From assembly GCF_000633255.1 (NCBI RefSeq), contig NZ_AYMJ01000031.1, positions 496,001 through 560,000 on the forward strand: a stretch of DNA of 64,000 bases, written 5' to 3'. Positions within the stretch are counted from its first letter, which is position 1; the number at the start of each line of letters is the position of its first letter. A program made the translations under genes and the position numbers. Under the pieces are notes generated by a model. The model worked only from the letters and a program-made list of their open reading frames with translations, was not told where the DNA came from and did no database searches. Below, piece by piece: positions 46,802 through 55,950 of this stretch. Source of the DNA: Pseudomonas sp. H1h. GTDB lineage: Bacteria > Pseudomonadota > Gammaproteobacteria > Pseudomonadales > Pseudomonadaceae.

Positions 46802-46986
46802 CACACTAAAAGGAAATCTACTACGACAAAGCTCTGTGTCGCGTAAGGAAGTGTTGGGAATGTTTGTTTATCTGAATGCTTTAAGTTGCTTGCAGAGTGT
46901 GGCGCATGCAGCGTTTTTGTTTGAGTTTTTATTCGCTGATCAAAAGATAATCGAACGCTGCAGAACCAGTTTAATGAGCAAGTCGC

Positions 46987-47028
46987 TCGACCGGGCAGTC
47001 ATACTGACCGGTCGAGACGAAGCGTCTC
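46987..47028 (-). terminator. Double stem-loop after dgt
   Basis: TCGACCGG pairs with CCGGTCGA (46987-46994 / 47008-47015), enclosing CAGT/ACTG. A second hairpin, GAGACG-AAG-CGTCTC, follows at 47014-47028. No U tract is present on the minus strand, so it may be a processing or Rho-linked structure. The rest of 46698-47029 holds no credible gene. Confidence 0.4.
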
Positions 47029-47029
47029 G

Positions 47030-48358
47030 TCAGTGGCTGGAGCGCCCGGTCATTTCCAGCGCCATGTCGCTGGCGTAGCTGTCAGTCATCCCGGCGATGA
47101 AGTCGATCATGCGCAGAAACGAACTGTGCAGCGGGCCGTGTGGATCCGGCGCATTGTTGCCCAGCAGATCGAGGATGCGCCGGCTCTTGAACGACGGGGT
47201 GCGGCCGCCGTGTTGCTCCAGCGCCGCGCCGCAGAACGCATTGAGGAGGATTTCCAGGGTGGTGTAGGCGCCGATTTCATGCAGCGTCTTGCGCTTGTCC
47301 TGGAAGATTTTCTTGCGGGCGATGTCCTTGGCGTTCAGCACGCAACGTTTGGCCGGGCCGTGCATGTGTTCGACGAGGTCACCGTGCAGGGTGCCGGCCA
47401 GCAGCGCGTCCTGTTGTTCGACGAACGCCCGGGCGGCGGCATTGGTCAAGTGCTCGATGGCCTTGCCGCGCAGGATTGCCAGTTTGCGTCGACGCGAATC
47501 CTGGGGGCCGAGCTGACGATAGGTTTCCGGCAGATCGTCACCCACCAGACCGAGCAGCAGCGATTCGACTTCTGCGTAGTCCAGCAGCTCCATTTCCAGG
47601 CCGTCTTCGAGGTCAATCAGCGCATAACAGATGTCATCGGCGGCCTCCATCAGGTACACCAATGGATGACGCGCCCAGCGCTGGTCTTCCAACTGCGGCA
47701 GGCCGAGCTTGTGGGCGATCTGTTCCAGCAGCGGCAGTTCACTCTGGTAGCAGCCGAACTTGTGTTTCTTGTAACCCAGCGAGTCGGCGTGACGCGCCGT
47801 CCACGGATATTTCAGATAGGTGCCGAGGGTGGCATAGGTGAGACGGGTGCCGCCGTCGAACTGATGGTACTCAAGCTGGGTCAGCACCCGGAAACCTTGT
47901 GCGTTACCTTCGAAATTGAGGAAGTCACCGCGCTCGGCTTCGCTCATTGCGTCGAGCCAGCCACGCCCGGCCGCCTGCTGGAACCAGTGGCGAATCGCGT
48001 CTTCACCGGAATGGCCGAAGGGTGGATTGCCGATGTCATGGGCCAGGCAGGCCGACTGCACGACCATGCCCAGATCGCTGGGCTCACACCAGTCGGGCAG
48101 GGCGCTGCGCAAGGTTTCACCGACGCGCATGCCCAGCGAACGACCCACGCAGCTGACTTCCAGCGAGTGGGTCAGGCGCGTGTGGATGTGATCGTTACTC
48201 GACACCGGATGCACCTGGGTCTTGCGTCCCAGACGCCGGAAGGCGCCGGAGAAAATGATGCGGTCATGGTCTTTGTGGAACGGGCTGCGCCCCAGCTCTT
48301 GCGGGCTGTGCAGCGGTTTTCCAAGGCGTTCGCGGTTGAGCAGGGTCTGCCAATCCAA
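47030..48358 (-). CDS. dgt: Deoxyguanosinetriphosphate triphosphohydrolase-like protein
   Basis: The protein has 442 residues. The HD-domain motifs HTRLTHSLEVSCVGRSLG, LAHDIGNPPFGHSGE and VYLMEAADDICYALIDLEDG contain the metal-binding His and Asp residues. The family cuts dGTP (and often other dNTPs) to the nucleoside and triphosphate, adjusting dNTP pools. The length fits the shorter, type-II dGTPase-like proteins. It lies 76 bases downstream of the EAL gene on the same strand and may be co-transcribed. Confidence 0.94.
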   Translation of the reverse strand: MDWQTLLNRERLGKPLHSPQELGRSPFHKDHDRIIFSGAFRRLGRKTQVHPVSSNDHIHTRLTHSLEVSCVGRSLGMRVGETLRSALPDWCEPSDLGMVVQSACLAHDIGNPPFGHSGEDAIRHWFQQAAGRGWLDAMSEAERGDFLNFEGNAQGFRVLTQLEYHQFDGGTRLTYATLGTYLKYPWTARHADSLGYKKHKFGCYQSELPLLEQIAHKLGLPQLEDQRWARHPLVYLMEAADDICYALIDLEDGLEMELLDYAEVESLLLGLVGDDLPETYRQLGPQDSRRRKLAILRGKAIEHLTNAAARAFVEQQDALLAGTLHGDLVEHMHGPAKRCVLNAKDIARKKIFQDKRKTLHEIGAYTTLEILLNAFCGAALEQHGGRTPSFKSRRILDLLGNNAPDPHGPLHSSFLRMIDFIAGMTDSYASDMALEMTGRSSH

Positions 48359-48434
48359 GGCTGGTTCTCTCCGTCGGTGACTGGGATGACTGTTGCCCTA
48401 GCTTCCCGGTTCGGGCCTCCAGCTGCAAGCGGAA

Positions 48435-49598
48435 CTAAAGTCCCGCAGCATCAATATCGATCAGCAGCAGGCGCTCGCCGTTATCGAAGAACTGGCCCGC
48501 GGTCAGGCAATACTGGTTGCTGGTGGCATCGCGGTAGGTGTTGGAAAGGGTCAAGCGACGCTCCTCCCAACCTTCGGCCAGCAAATGATAGAAGTACGGG
48601 CGCCATGACCAGTTGTGTCCCAGATAGCGGTCGTCGGCGACCCAGCCGCGCTGGCGCCATTCCAGGTTGGGTGTCAACTGCGTACCGTGGCGGTCGCATT
48701 GATAGAACCGCAGCAACCACGGAAAGGCGTCCAGCTGCGGCAGTGCACTGAGCGGAGCGCGGGCCTGCGCCCAGGCCTGGAGAATCGACATGAGTTCGCC
48801 GAGCTGCTGACGCATTTGCATCAGGCGTCCGCGTTCGGCCAGTTTCTGCCGCACGTAACGCTGGCGCAGTTCGGCGAAGCGTTGCACGAAGGCGTCAGTG
48901 GGATAGAAGGCTTCCTGCGCCCGGGCGAACAGGAAACCCTGGACGTAACGCGACCCGCATTCCAGTGCGAAATTGAGCTGTGCTTCGGTTTCCACGCCTT
49001 CGGCAATGATCCAGCAGCCGGTCTTCTCGGCCATTTGCGCGAGTGCCTTGACCACATCACTGCTCGGCCCGCCCAACGCTGCGGCCTGAAACAGCCGCAT
49101 GTCGAGTTTGAGAATGTCCGGCTGCAACGCCAGCACCCGATCAAGCTGTGAATAACCGGCACCGAAATCATCGATGGCGATCCGCGCGCCGGCGTCGCGA
49201 TAACGCGCAACCACTTCGGTCAGGCGCTGGCTGTTGCCGCCCAGTTCAGTGATTTCGAAGACGATGCGTTGCGGGTCGACGCCGTGGCGCAGTATCTGCT
49301 TGAAGCTGGGCAGCGGCTGATCCGTGCGCAGGCGACTGATCCAGCGCGGCGACATGTTCAGGCTGAGAAACCACTCGGCGGGGGCTTCATGCAGTCGACT
49401 CAGGGCGTTGTCGCGGATTTGCCGGTCGAGGCGCCGCAGGGCGATGGCGGGTGAGCGCGGATCGGCGAACAGTGGGCCGACCGAGGCCAGTTGGCCGTCA
49501 ATCTGACGCAAGCGGCCCAGTGCTTCGACGCCTGCAATTCGTCCGGTGGCGGTATCGATGAAAGGCTGAAAGCAGGCGAGCGGTTGCCCGTCGATCAC
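48435..49598 (-). CDS. EAL-domain protein with C-terminal extension
   Basis: The protein has 387 residues. The EAL domain (about 1-240) keeps GVEALGRL, SLNMSP, VFEITE, IAIDDFGAGYSQLD, LKLDM, AEGVETE and QGFLFARA, so the catalytic residues for c-di-GMP hydrolysis are in place. A C-terminal region (about 255-385) has a PAS-like pattern (YLGHNWSWRPYFYHLLAEGWEERRLTLSNTYRDA), as in the YkuI class. There is no signal peptide or membrane span. ATG 49598 has AAGGAGG upstream. Confidence 0.93.
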   Translation of the reverse strand: MIDGQPLACFQPFIDTATGRIAGVEALGRLRQIDGQLASVGPLFADPRSPAIALRRLDRQIRDNALSRLHEAPAEWFLSLNMSPRWISRLRTDQPLPSFKQILRHGVDPQRIVFEITELGGNSQRLTEVVARYRDAGARIAIDDFGAGYSQLDRVLALQPDILKLDMRLFQAAALGGPSSDVVKALAQMAEKTGCWIIAEGVETEAQLNFALECGSRYVQGFLFARAQEAFYPTDAFVQRFAELRQRYVRQKLAERGRLMQMRQQLGELMSILQAWAQARAPLSALPQLDAFPWLLRFYQCDRHGTQLTPNLEWRQRGWVADDRYLGHNWSWRPYFYHLLAEGWEERRLTLSNTYRDATSNQYCLTAGQFFDNGERLLLIDIDAAGL

Positions 49599-49720
49599 GG
49601 GGCCTCCTTAGTCGTTTTTGTTCTGGTTGAACCGCGCTGACCGGGTAGGCACGCGGGATTGAGCCTCCAGGTAAGAGGTTCATCCCGCGGGTATTGCAAG
49701 AATGCAGCCAGATGCGCGGC

Positions 49721-50059
49721 TCAGCGTTTGTCTGAGTTCTGCATCACCAGTTTGATCAGCGGCCCGAGGCTGGTCCCCAGACGAATCAGCCGGGTCAGGC
49801 CACCGACGCCACCGCTTTTCGCGCCTTTGCCCGTGATGAAACCCAGCAGGGTGACGGCGGCCACGCCCCATAGCGGCGCGTGCTTGATGCCAAAACCGTC
49901 TTGCAGGTTTTGCGTCATGCCGCGCATGCGCTGCAGCGGTTGCAGCACTTGCCCGGCTTCATGGCGGATTTCCTGACGATGCATTTCCATGCGCAGGCGG
50001 ATCAGCGCCTTGCGCATTTCCCGGCGCGAGCTGTTGTGTGGCAGTTCAGGCAGGCTCAT
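49721..50059 (-). CDS. Conserved hypothetical envelope protein (YqjK-like position)
   Basis: The protein has 112 residues. The charged N-terminal half is followed by a hydrophobic stretch near residues 63-75 (APLWGVAAVTLLGFI) and a Gly-rich segment. Family not certain; by position it takes the YqjK slot in an ElaB/YqjD-YqjE-YqjK type operon. The start overlaps the YqjE-like stop by four bases. Confidence 0.7.
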   Translation of the reverse strand: MSLPELPHNSSRREMRKALIRLRMEMHRQEIRHEAGQVLQPLQRMRGMTQNLQDGFGIKHAPLWGVAAVTLLGFITGKGAKSGGVGGLTRLIRLGTSLGPLIKLVMQNSDKR

Positions 50060-50442
50060 GGCAACAGGCGCTCCCGATCGTTGGCCAATTCTTCCAGGGT
50101 GCCGTGGAAGGGAGAGGATTCATCGAAAACCGCAGCCTTCAGACGCAGTCCACAGAAAGCGGCCGCCAATGTGTAGAACACGCACAGGCCGATGATGGCG
50201 GGGAGACGGTAGGTGTCCCAGAACAGGATCAGCACCAGCGTCGACAGGCCGACCAGCAACAGCAGTGCAAACACCAGTGCCAGACCTGCGAACAGCAACA
50301 GGCTGACGGTGCGTGATTTCTGCTCCTGCAGTTCAATGCCGAACAGTTCGACATGGCTGTGCAGCAATCCAAGAACAGCGGCGCCCAGACGCCGCGTGGA
50401 AGAAGTGGTGCCCGACCCCAGGCCGGATTCTCCGATCGACAT
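50056..50442 (-). CDS. YqjE-like phage-holin family membrane protein
   Basis: The protein has 128 residues. Two adjacent membrane helices (about 48-75 and 78-105; LLLFAGLALVFALLLLVGL and LPAIIGLCVFYTLAAAF) match the YqjE / Actinobacterial holin fold. An N-terminal helix (LGAAVLGLLHSHVELFGIEL) is also typical. It is the middle gene of three coupled genes. ATG 50442 opens two bases past the upstream stop. Confidence 0.86.
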   Translation of the reverse strand: MSIGESGLGSGTTSSTRRLGAAVLGLLHSHVELFGIELQEQKSRTVSLLLFAGLALVFALLLLVGLSTLVLILFWDTYRLPAIIGLCVFYTLAAAFCGLRLKAAVFDESSPFHGTLEELANDRERLLP

Positions 50443-50444
50443 GA

Positions 50445-50759
50445 TCAGCGCCGAGTGGCCAGCAGGCCAATCAGAAAACCTACCCCGGCGGCGATGCCCA
50501 CCGATTGCCAAGGGTTGGCCGACACGTAGTCTTCGGTCGCGGTGACGGCGGCCTGGCCGCGATCGCGCAGAGTGTCTTCGGTCAGCTTCAGGGTTTCCCG
50601 GGCGCGCAGCAGGCTGTCGTGGATCTGTTCGCGCAGCTCATCGGCCTGATCGCCTGCCAGAGTCGCGGTGTGCTCAAGCAACCGTTCGGTGTCGGCCACC
50701 AGAGTCTGGAAGTCGTTCATCAGGATTTCTTGAGCAGTCTTTGCCTTGATGCTGGCCAT
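50445..50759 (-). CDS. ElaB/YqjD-type (DUF883) membrane-anchored protein
   Basis: The protein has 104 residues. A helical charged N-terminus (about 1-75) leads to a C-terminal membrane anchor with GIAAGVGFLIGLLATRR, the typical glycine-zipper tail of DUF883. E. coli YqjD and ElaB are anchored to the inner membrane and bind ribosomes in stationary phase. GGAGAT precedes ATG 50759. It is the first gene of the three-gene unit. Confidence 0.9.
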   Translation of the reverse strand: MASIKAKTAQEILMNDFQTLVADTERLLEHTATLAGDQADELREQIHDSLLRARETLKLTEDTLRDRGQAAVTATEDYVSANPWQSVGIAAGVGFLIGLLATRR

Positions 50760-51065
50760 GGGTGGATCTCCGTAAGTGACGTCTGAAGCGTTCGAGTATG
50801 AGCCTTGCACGAAGGTTCAGTACAAATGACTGGTACAGCTTTTGCTATGTCGTGGTGCGTCTTGCAACCGCCGTGCGCTGTTGGCGGGCGTACTTGCAGG
50901 AAAACCTTAACTCAAATAATCCGGGTTTGTGTCAGGACATCGACCTTGTGCGCCAAAGCGGTTCATCGCAGCTCCAGTGCGGTGCCCGGCAAGGCGCAAC
51001 TTGGTGCATGAATTGTCCGCGCGAACCGCTTTGGTGCCTTTTTCAGCCTTCAGGTCTGCCTCTTT
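50760..51065. other. Intergenic region before the ammonium transporter
   Basis: No gene is visible. A sigma-54-like TGGCGGGCGTACTTGC at about 50884-50899 misses the required GG-N10-GC spacing by one base, so it is not called. Two facing AAAGCGG/CCGCTTT-type repeats (about 50954-51035) could act as regulatory sites. Confidence 0.35.
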
Positions 51066-52274
51066 ATGGAAAATCTGCAAAGCGCTGTGGACACGCTGGT
51101 TCACAGTTCCAACACGTTGTTCATTCTGATCGGTGCGGTGATGGTGCTGGCGATGCACGCCGGTTTCGCCTTTCTTGAAGTCGGCACGGTTCGCCAGAAA
51201 AACCAGGTCAACGCGCTGTCGAAGATTCTCAGCGACTTCGCGGTCTCGACCCTGGCCTATTTCTTTATAGGCTATTGGATCTCCTACGGGGTGACCTTCA
51301 TGCAACCGGCCGCGGTGCTCAGTGCCGATCACGGTTACGGTCTGGTGAAGTTTTTCTTTTTGCTGACCTTCGCGGCGGCGATTCCGGCGATCATTTCCGG
51401 CGGCATTGCCGAGCGCGCACGATTCGTTCCGCAACTGTGCGCGACGGCGCTGATCGTGGCGTTCATCTATCCGTTTTTCGAAGGTGTGGTCTGGAACGGC
51501 AACTACGGTCTGCAAGCCTGGCTCACGGGCCGGTTCGGCGCTGCGTTCCATGATTTCGCAGGCTCGGTGGTGGTCCATGCCATGGGCGGCTGGCTGGCGC
51601 TGGCGGCGGTGCTGTTGCTCGGTCCGCGCAACGGCCGCTATCGCGACGGGCGCCTGGTGGCGTTCGCACCGTCGAGCATTCCGTTTCTGGCGCTGGGTTC
51701 GTGGATTCTGATTGTTGGCTGGTTTGGCTTCAACGTGATGAGCGCGCAGACCTTGCAGGGTGTCAGCGGTCTGGTCGCTGTCAACTCGTTGATGGCGATG
51801 GTCGGCGGCACTGTGGCGGCATTGATCGTCGGGCGCAACGACCCGGGCTTTCTGCACAACGGCCCGCTGGCCGGGCTGGTGGCGATCTGCGCCGGCTCCG
51901 ACCTGATGCATCCGGTGGGTGCCTTGGTGACTGGCGCGATTGCCGGTGCGCTGTTTGTCTGGTGCTTTACCGCGGCGCAAGTCAAATGGCGCATCGATGA
52001 TGTGCTGGGGGTCTGGCCGTTGCACGGTTTGTGCGGGGTCTGGGGCGGGATCGCCTGCGGCATCTTCGGCCAGAGTGCGCTCGGTGGCCTGGGCGGTGTC
52101 AGTCTGATCAGTCAGTTGATCGGTACCGCCCTGGGGGTGGCGGTCGCGCTGATTGGCGGATTCGCCGTCTACGGTTTGATCAAGGCGTTGCACGGCCTGC
52201 GCCTGAGTCAGGAGCAGGAGTATTACGGCGCCGACCTGTCGCTGCACAAGATCGGCGCGGTGAGTCAGGATTAA
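51066..52274 (+). CDS. Ammonium transporter (Amt family)
   Basis: The protein has 402 residues with about 11 membrane spans. Signatures include GAVMVLAMHAGFAFLEVGTVRQKN and the central DFAGSVVVHAMGGWLALAAVLLLGPR, with the family's pore His in VVVHAMGG. A later HGLCGVWGG contributes the second pore His. The length fits Amt without a signalling tail. No glnK is adjacent, unlike the usual glnK-amtB pair, so regulation is unclear. Its stop shares TTAA with the convergent antiporter gene. Confidence 0.92.
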   Translation: MENLQSAVDTLVHSSNTLFILIGAVMVLAMHAGFAFLEVGTVRQKNQVNALSKILSDFAVSTLAYFFIGYWISYGVTFMQPAAVLSADHGYGLVKFFFLLTFAAAIPAIISGGIAERARFVPQLCATALIVAFIYPFFEGVVWNGNYGLQAWLTGRFGAAFHDFAGSVVVHAMGGWLALAAVLLLGPRNGRYRDGRLVAFAPSSIPFLALGSWILIVGWFGFNVMSAQTLQGVSGLVAVNSLMAMVGGTVAALIVGRNDPGFLHNGPLAGLVAICAGSDLMHPVGALVTGAIAGALFVWCFTAAQVKWRIDDVLGVWPLHGLCGVWGGIACGIFGQSALGGLGGVSLISQLIGTALGVAVALIGGFAVYGLIKALHGLRLSQEQEYYGADLSLHKIGAVSQD

Positions 52275-53983
52275 GTTTCCTCATCGTCGGCGCCGGGGTA
52301 AAAACCGTGCAGCAGGCGATAACGGTCACTGCGCACCTGATCGACTCGCTCCTGGACCTGGCGCGCTGGCAATCCGAGCATGATCAGTGCGTGTGAGCCG
52401 AGCATCAGGCTCGATTCCAGCAGCTCCGGCACCACTTCGGTGGCGCCGGCAGCCTTGAGTTCCGCCCATTGGCTATCGTCGCGGGTACGCACCAGAATCG
52501 GCACCTGATCATTGTGGCGGCGGGCTTCCTTGAGAACGCGCAGGGCAACGTCGCCTTGATCCACCGCGATCACCACCAGCCGTGCGCGCAACAATCCGAC
52601 GGCGATCAGCAGATCGGCGCGAGACGAGTCGCCGTAATGCACATTGCTTTCGCCGACGGCAGCTTCCTGGATCCGCACGGGGTCGTTGTCCAGGGCGATG
52701 TAAGGCTGATTCGCGTTGCGCATGAAACGGCCAATGGACTGGCCGACCCGCCCGTACCCGCAAATCACCACATGCTGGTCGAGGTCGGCATTGAGCGCAC
52801 TGATTTCTTCGATTTGCGCCTCCTGATTCGGCTTGCGATGGAGGCGCAAGGCAATGTTCGGCGCCGCGCGCAGCAGCAGCGGGGTCAGCAGCATCGAGCA
52901 GAACGTTGCCGCGAGCAGCAGGCCGCCCAGCTCGTCAGGCAGCATCCTGTTTTGCTGCATCTGCGCCATCAGCGCAAAGCAGAACTCACCGCCCTGCGCC
53001 AGGGCCAGGCCGCTGCGCCAGGCGGTTTCGTGATCGCTGCCGCGCCACTTCACCAGCAGCGCCACGACAGTGCCCTTGATCAGCATCAGGCCGAGGGTAA
53101 GACCGATGATCAGCACGCTGTGGCTGACGAACAGTTGCAGGTCGATCAGCATGCCGATGCTGACGAAAAACACCCCGAGCAGAATGTCGCGAAACGGCCG
53201 GATGTCGGCTTCGATCTGGTGGCGGTAGTGGCTCTCGCCCAGCAACATGCCGGCCAGAAATGCACCGAGGGCAGGGGACAGGCCTAACAGGTGCGTCAGC
53301 CATGCGGTCAGCAGCACAATGACCAGCGCCAGCAACACGAACAGTTCCGCCGAGCGCGAGGCGGCCACCTCATGAAACAGTCGTGGCAGCAACCAGCGGC
53401 TGGCCAACAGCAAACCGACAAACAGCACCACGGTTTTTCCCAGAGTCAGCGGCAGCGCCCAGTACCAGGCTTGCGCGCTGCTCCCGGCGAACACCGGCAC
53501 CAGCGTCAGCAGCAACACCGCAACCACATCCTGAAACAGCAAGACCCCGACCGCGTTCTGCCCGTGACTGCTGAACACCTCACCCAGGCTGCTCAACTCC
53601 TTGGTGACAATCGCCGTCGACGACAACGACAGTCCGGCGCCAAGTAGCAGTGCCGGGGTCACCGGCATGCCCAGCAGGATCAACACCAGGCCCAGCACCC
53701 CGGTGCTGAGCAACACCTGTTGGCTGCCCAGGCGAAACACCACCTGGCGCAGCGCGATCATCTTTGACAGGGAAAATTCGAGGCCCAGCGAAAACAACAG
53801 GAACACCACGCCCAACTCGGCCACGTCAGGCAGGTGTTCGCTTTCGTTGACCCAGTTGAATGCGGTCGGCCCGACCATCAAGCCCACACACAGATAGCCC
53901 AGCACTGGCGGCAACCGCAGGCGACGGAACAGGGCAATCATCACCAGGGATGAGGCAAGAATGATCAACAGGTTGGCAAACAC
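52271..53983 (-). CDS. Monovalent cation:proton antiporter-2 (KefB/KefC-like) with RCK domain
   Basis: The protein has 570 residues. About 12 membrane spans (1-375) carry the CPA2 motifs VGVLLFQDVVAVLLL and LGAFLAGMLLGES. A C-terminal RCK/TrkA-N domain (about 400-520) has VVICGYGRVGQSIGRFM for nucleotide binding. It probably exchanges K+ or Na+ for H+. The start is GTG 53983, with GGAG six bases ahead; the ATG upstream at 54043 has no ribosome site. No KefF/KefG partner is adjacent, so glutathione control is unproven. Confidence 0.9.
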   Translation of the reverse strand: MFANLLIILASSLVMIALFRRLRLPPVLGYLCVGLMVGPTAFNWVNESEHLPDVAELGVVFLLFSLGLEFSLSKMIALRQVVFRLGSQQVLLSTGVLGLVLILLGMPVTPALLLGAGLSLSSTAIVTKELSSLGEVFSSHGQNAVGVLLFQDVVAVLLLTLVPVFAGSSAQAWYWALPLTLGKTVVLFVGLLLASRWLLPRLFHEVAASRSAELFVLLALVIVLLTAWLTHLLGLSPALGAFLAGMLLGESHYRHQIEADIRPFRDILLGVFFVSIGMLIDLQLFVSHSVLIIGLTLGLMLIKGTVVALLVKWRGSDHETAWRSGLALAQGGEFCFALMAQMQQNRMLPDELGGLLLAATFCSMLLTPLLLRAAPNIALRLHRKPNQEAQIEEISALNADLDQHVVICGYGRVGQSIGRFMRNANQPYIALDNDPVRIQEAAVGESNVHYGDSSRADLLIAVGLLRARLVVIAVDQGDVALRVLKEARRHNDQVPILVRTRDDSQWAELKAAGATEVVPELLESSLMLGSHALIMLGLPARQVQERVDQVRSDRYRLLHGFYPGADDEET

Positions 53984-54181
53984 AAAACACTCCGATGTCA
54001 GGCTCTGGCTTCTCAAGCGTAGAGGCAAAAAGCGCGGGAGCATCGCCTGATTGGCTTTTGTGCGGGCTGATTTGCGTCAGGGTTTTGCGTACTGGGTGTC
54101 GTGTCGGGACCTTTGGGCAGTGGCTCGACGGGTTTTCGAGGCAAGCCTAGAATGAACGCTCATTTTTCCGGTTGAGCGATC

Positions 54182-54418
54182 ATGCCCCCTGAATGTCAGC
54201 TGTTCGGCACCCTGGGATGCCACTTGTGTGAGTTGGCAGAGGCCGAGTTGATGCCTTTTGTCGAGCACGGTCTGTTGGTGGAACTGGTGGATATTGCCGA
54301 CGATGAACCCTGGTACGAGGCTTACAGCCTGCGGATTCCGGTGCTGCGCCGGATTGATAATGGTGCAGAACTGGGCTGGCCGTTCAATGCCGATCAGGTA
54401 GTGGCCTTCCTGCGCTGA
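54182..54418 (+). CDS. Glutaredoxin-like small protein (DUF836)
   Basis: The protein has 78 residues. It opens with a thioredoxin-like strand and LFGTLGCHLCELAE, with CxxC at 13-16. A conserved Pro follows in SLRIPVLRRI. The DUF836 family is a glutaredoxin-like redox or chaperone protein. ATG 54182 is preceded by TTGAGCG. Confidence 0.85.
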   Translation: MPPECQLFGTLGCHLCELAEAELMPFVEHGLLVELVDIADDEPWYEAYSLRIPVLRRIDNGAELGWPFNADQVVAFLR

Positions 54419-54498
54419 ACTGTTTCCTGCTGGCGTGCCACTGTCCTCCGCCGGTCGCGAGCGTGCATCCGTCCCTTGGCACTTTGCGGTTTATTCAG

Positions 54499-54520
54499 TT
54501 ACTGTATGTGCATACAGTAA
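54499..54520 (+). promoter_or_regulatory. LexA (SOS) box
   Basis: TTACTGTATG and CATACAGTAA form a perfect 10-base inverted repeat around TG. It contains the consensus CTGT-N8-ACAG. It lies 63 bases before the 105-residue gene that follows. Confidence 0.85.
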
Positions 54521-54583
54521 TTGGATTGGCCTGCTGCTTTGCATGACTTGAGCAGGTGAATCCGGCAGTCAGAGGGACGAACC

Positions 54584-54901
54584 GTGGTCAATGTCGAACA
54601 GTTGAAGAACAGCGTGAACCGGATGTCGGTTGACGTGGTGCGCGAGGCAGTCCTCGAGTTGCGCCTGGACGGGCTGGTCACGGAGGGCAAGACGCCGTTC
54701 AACAAATTGCATTTCAACACCTGCTTTGCCGAAATCGAGGCGCTGTTCCAGCGTGCCGGTTATCACAAGCAACTGGATGTGGTCGGCTATCAGGGGCTGT
54801 TGTACGCCTTGTACGACCCGGGGCGCTGGGAGGCGGTCGATGTCCTGCGCTGGCTCAAGGAATTCACCGAAGCCGCAGCGCTCAAGTCGATCCCGGCCTG
54901 A
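54584..54901 (+). CDS. Uncharacterised small protein under a LexA box
   Basis: The protein has 105 residues. The start is GTG 54584 with GAGGGACGAACC upstream. It has mixed helix and strand character, no signal peptide, and a GYQGLLYALYDPGRWEAVDVLRWLKEF segment. I do not recognise the family. A strong LexA box upstream places it in the SOS regulon by inference. The next gene (pseudouridine synthase) starts 81 bases later and may share its transcript. Confidence 0.75.
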   Translation: MVNVEQLKNSVNRMSVDVVREAVLELRLDGLVTEGKTPFNKLHFNTCFAEIEALFQRAGYHKQLDVVGYQGLLYALYDPGRWEAVDVLRWLKEFTEAAALKSIPA

Positions 54902-54982
54902 GGCGGGCGGCGGAATCTGCGCTAGGTTCGCATCGCTCAGTGTTGGATAATGCCGACCTGCATCGAGGGTTCGAATTTCCGT

Positions 54983-55873
54983 ATGTCCACACCAACATTT
55001 TCCGCTGCCCAGAATCAGGCCAGCACCCTTTACCTGCCGCCAGGCGCCTGGCTCACCGTGCTTGATTGCCTGTGCGAACATTTCAGTGCGATCAGTCGCG
55101 AGCAATGGCTGGACCGGATTGCGCGGGGGCGGGTGCTGGATGGTCAGGGCCAGCCGATTGCGCTGGACCTGCCGTACAAGGAAGGCCTGCGGATTCACTA
55201 CTTCCGTGAAGTGCCGGATGAGAAGCCGATTCCGGTGCTGGAATCGATCCTCTATGCCGACGACCATCTGGTGGTAGCGGACAAACCGCATTTTCTGCCG
55301 GTGACACCCGCCGGCGAATATGTCGAGCAAACCTTGCTGCGCCGACTGATCCGGCGCCTGGACAATCCGCATCTGGTGCCGTTGCACCGCATCGACCGGC
55401 ACACGGCGGGGTTGGTGATCTTCTCGGCCAATCCGCAGACCCGTTCGGCATATCAGTCGCTGTTTCCAACCCGGCAGATCGATAAGCGCTATGAGGCCAT
55501 TGCCCCCGCGCTGCCGGATCTGGAATTTCCCCTCGTACACAAAAGTCGTCTGATCGATGGCGAACCGTTCTTCCGCATGCAGGAAGGCCCCGGTGTTGCC
55601 AACACGGAAACGGCGGTCGAGGTGCGGGAGAAAAACGGTGAACTCTGGCGCTACGGACTGTATCCGGTGACCGGCAAGAAACATCAGTTGCGGGTGCACA
55701 TGACCGCGCTGGGGGCGAGTATCTGCAATGATCCGTTTTACCCGGATGTGTTGAAAGACGCTGAGGATGACTACGCCAATCCGCTGAAACTGCTCGCGCA
55801 GGGGTTGCGGTTTATCGACCCGGTGACGGGCGAAGAGCGCTCGTTCGAGAGCCGGATCACCCTGCTGTGGTGA
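54983..55873 (+). CDS. RluA-family rRNA/tRNA pseudouridine synthase
   Basis: The protein has 296 residues. The catalytic motif LHRIDRHTAGLVIFS holds the active-site Asp. Other motifs are ILYADDHLVVADKPHFLPVTP, KRYEAI and the C-terminal GKKHQLRVHMTALG. There is no clear S4 domain, as in some RluA-type enzymes. It converts a uridine in a structured RNA to pseudouridine; the target is not known. ATG 54983 is preferred to ATG 54950; GAGGG lies 13 bases upstream. Confidence 0.92.
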   Translation: MSTPTFSAAQNQASTLYLPPGAWLTVLDCLCEHFSAISREQWLDRIARGRVLDGQGQPIALDLPYKEGLRIHYFREVPDEKPIPVLESILYADDHLVVADKPHFLPVTPAGEYVEQTLLRRLIRRLDNPHLVPLHRIDRHTAGLVIFSANPQTRSAYQSLFPTRQIDKRYEAIAPALPDLEFPLVHKSRLIDGEPFFRMQEGPGVANTETAVEVREKNGELWRYGLYPVTGKKHQLRVHMTALGASICNDPFYPDVLKDAEDDYANPLKLLAQGLRFIDPVTGEERSFESRITLLW

Positions 55874-55900
55874 GACAACCGACTTTTCCAGCGCCCATGA

Positions 55901-55928
55901 AAAAGCCCGCATTAATGCGGGCTTTTCT
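55901..55928. terminator. Bidirectional terminator between RluA-family and lipoprotein genes
   Basis: AAAAGCCCGCATT / AATGCGGGCTTTT is a 26-base perfect palindrome whose centre forms the loop. It can end both converging transcripts. Confidence 0.9.
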
Positions 55929-55950
55929 GTATCCGGCGTCGACGTAAAGC

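Noticed and set aside
46836..47078. 80-residue plus-strand frame between regulator and dgt
   Set aside because: Overlaps the dgt end and stem-loops; composition and lack of ribosome site do not support a gene.
47033..48751. 572-residue plus-strand frame opposite dgt
   Set aside because: Antisense shadow; dGTPase motifs lie on the minus strand.
50884..50899. Sigma-54-like promoter TGGC...TTGC before the ammonium transporter
   Set aside because: The invariant GG and GC are 11 bases apart instead of 10.
50907..52247. 446-residue minus-strand frame opposite the ammonium transporter
   Set aside because: Gln/His/Arg-rich shadow frame typical of high-GC genes; the plus-strand Amt is clearly coding.
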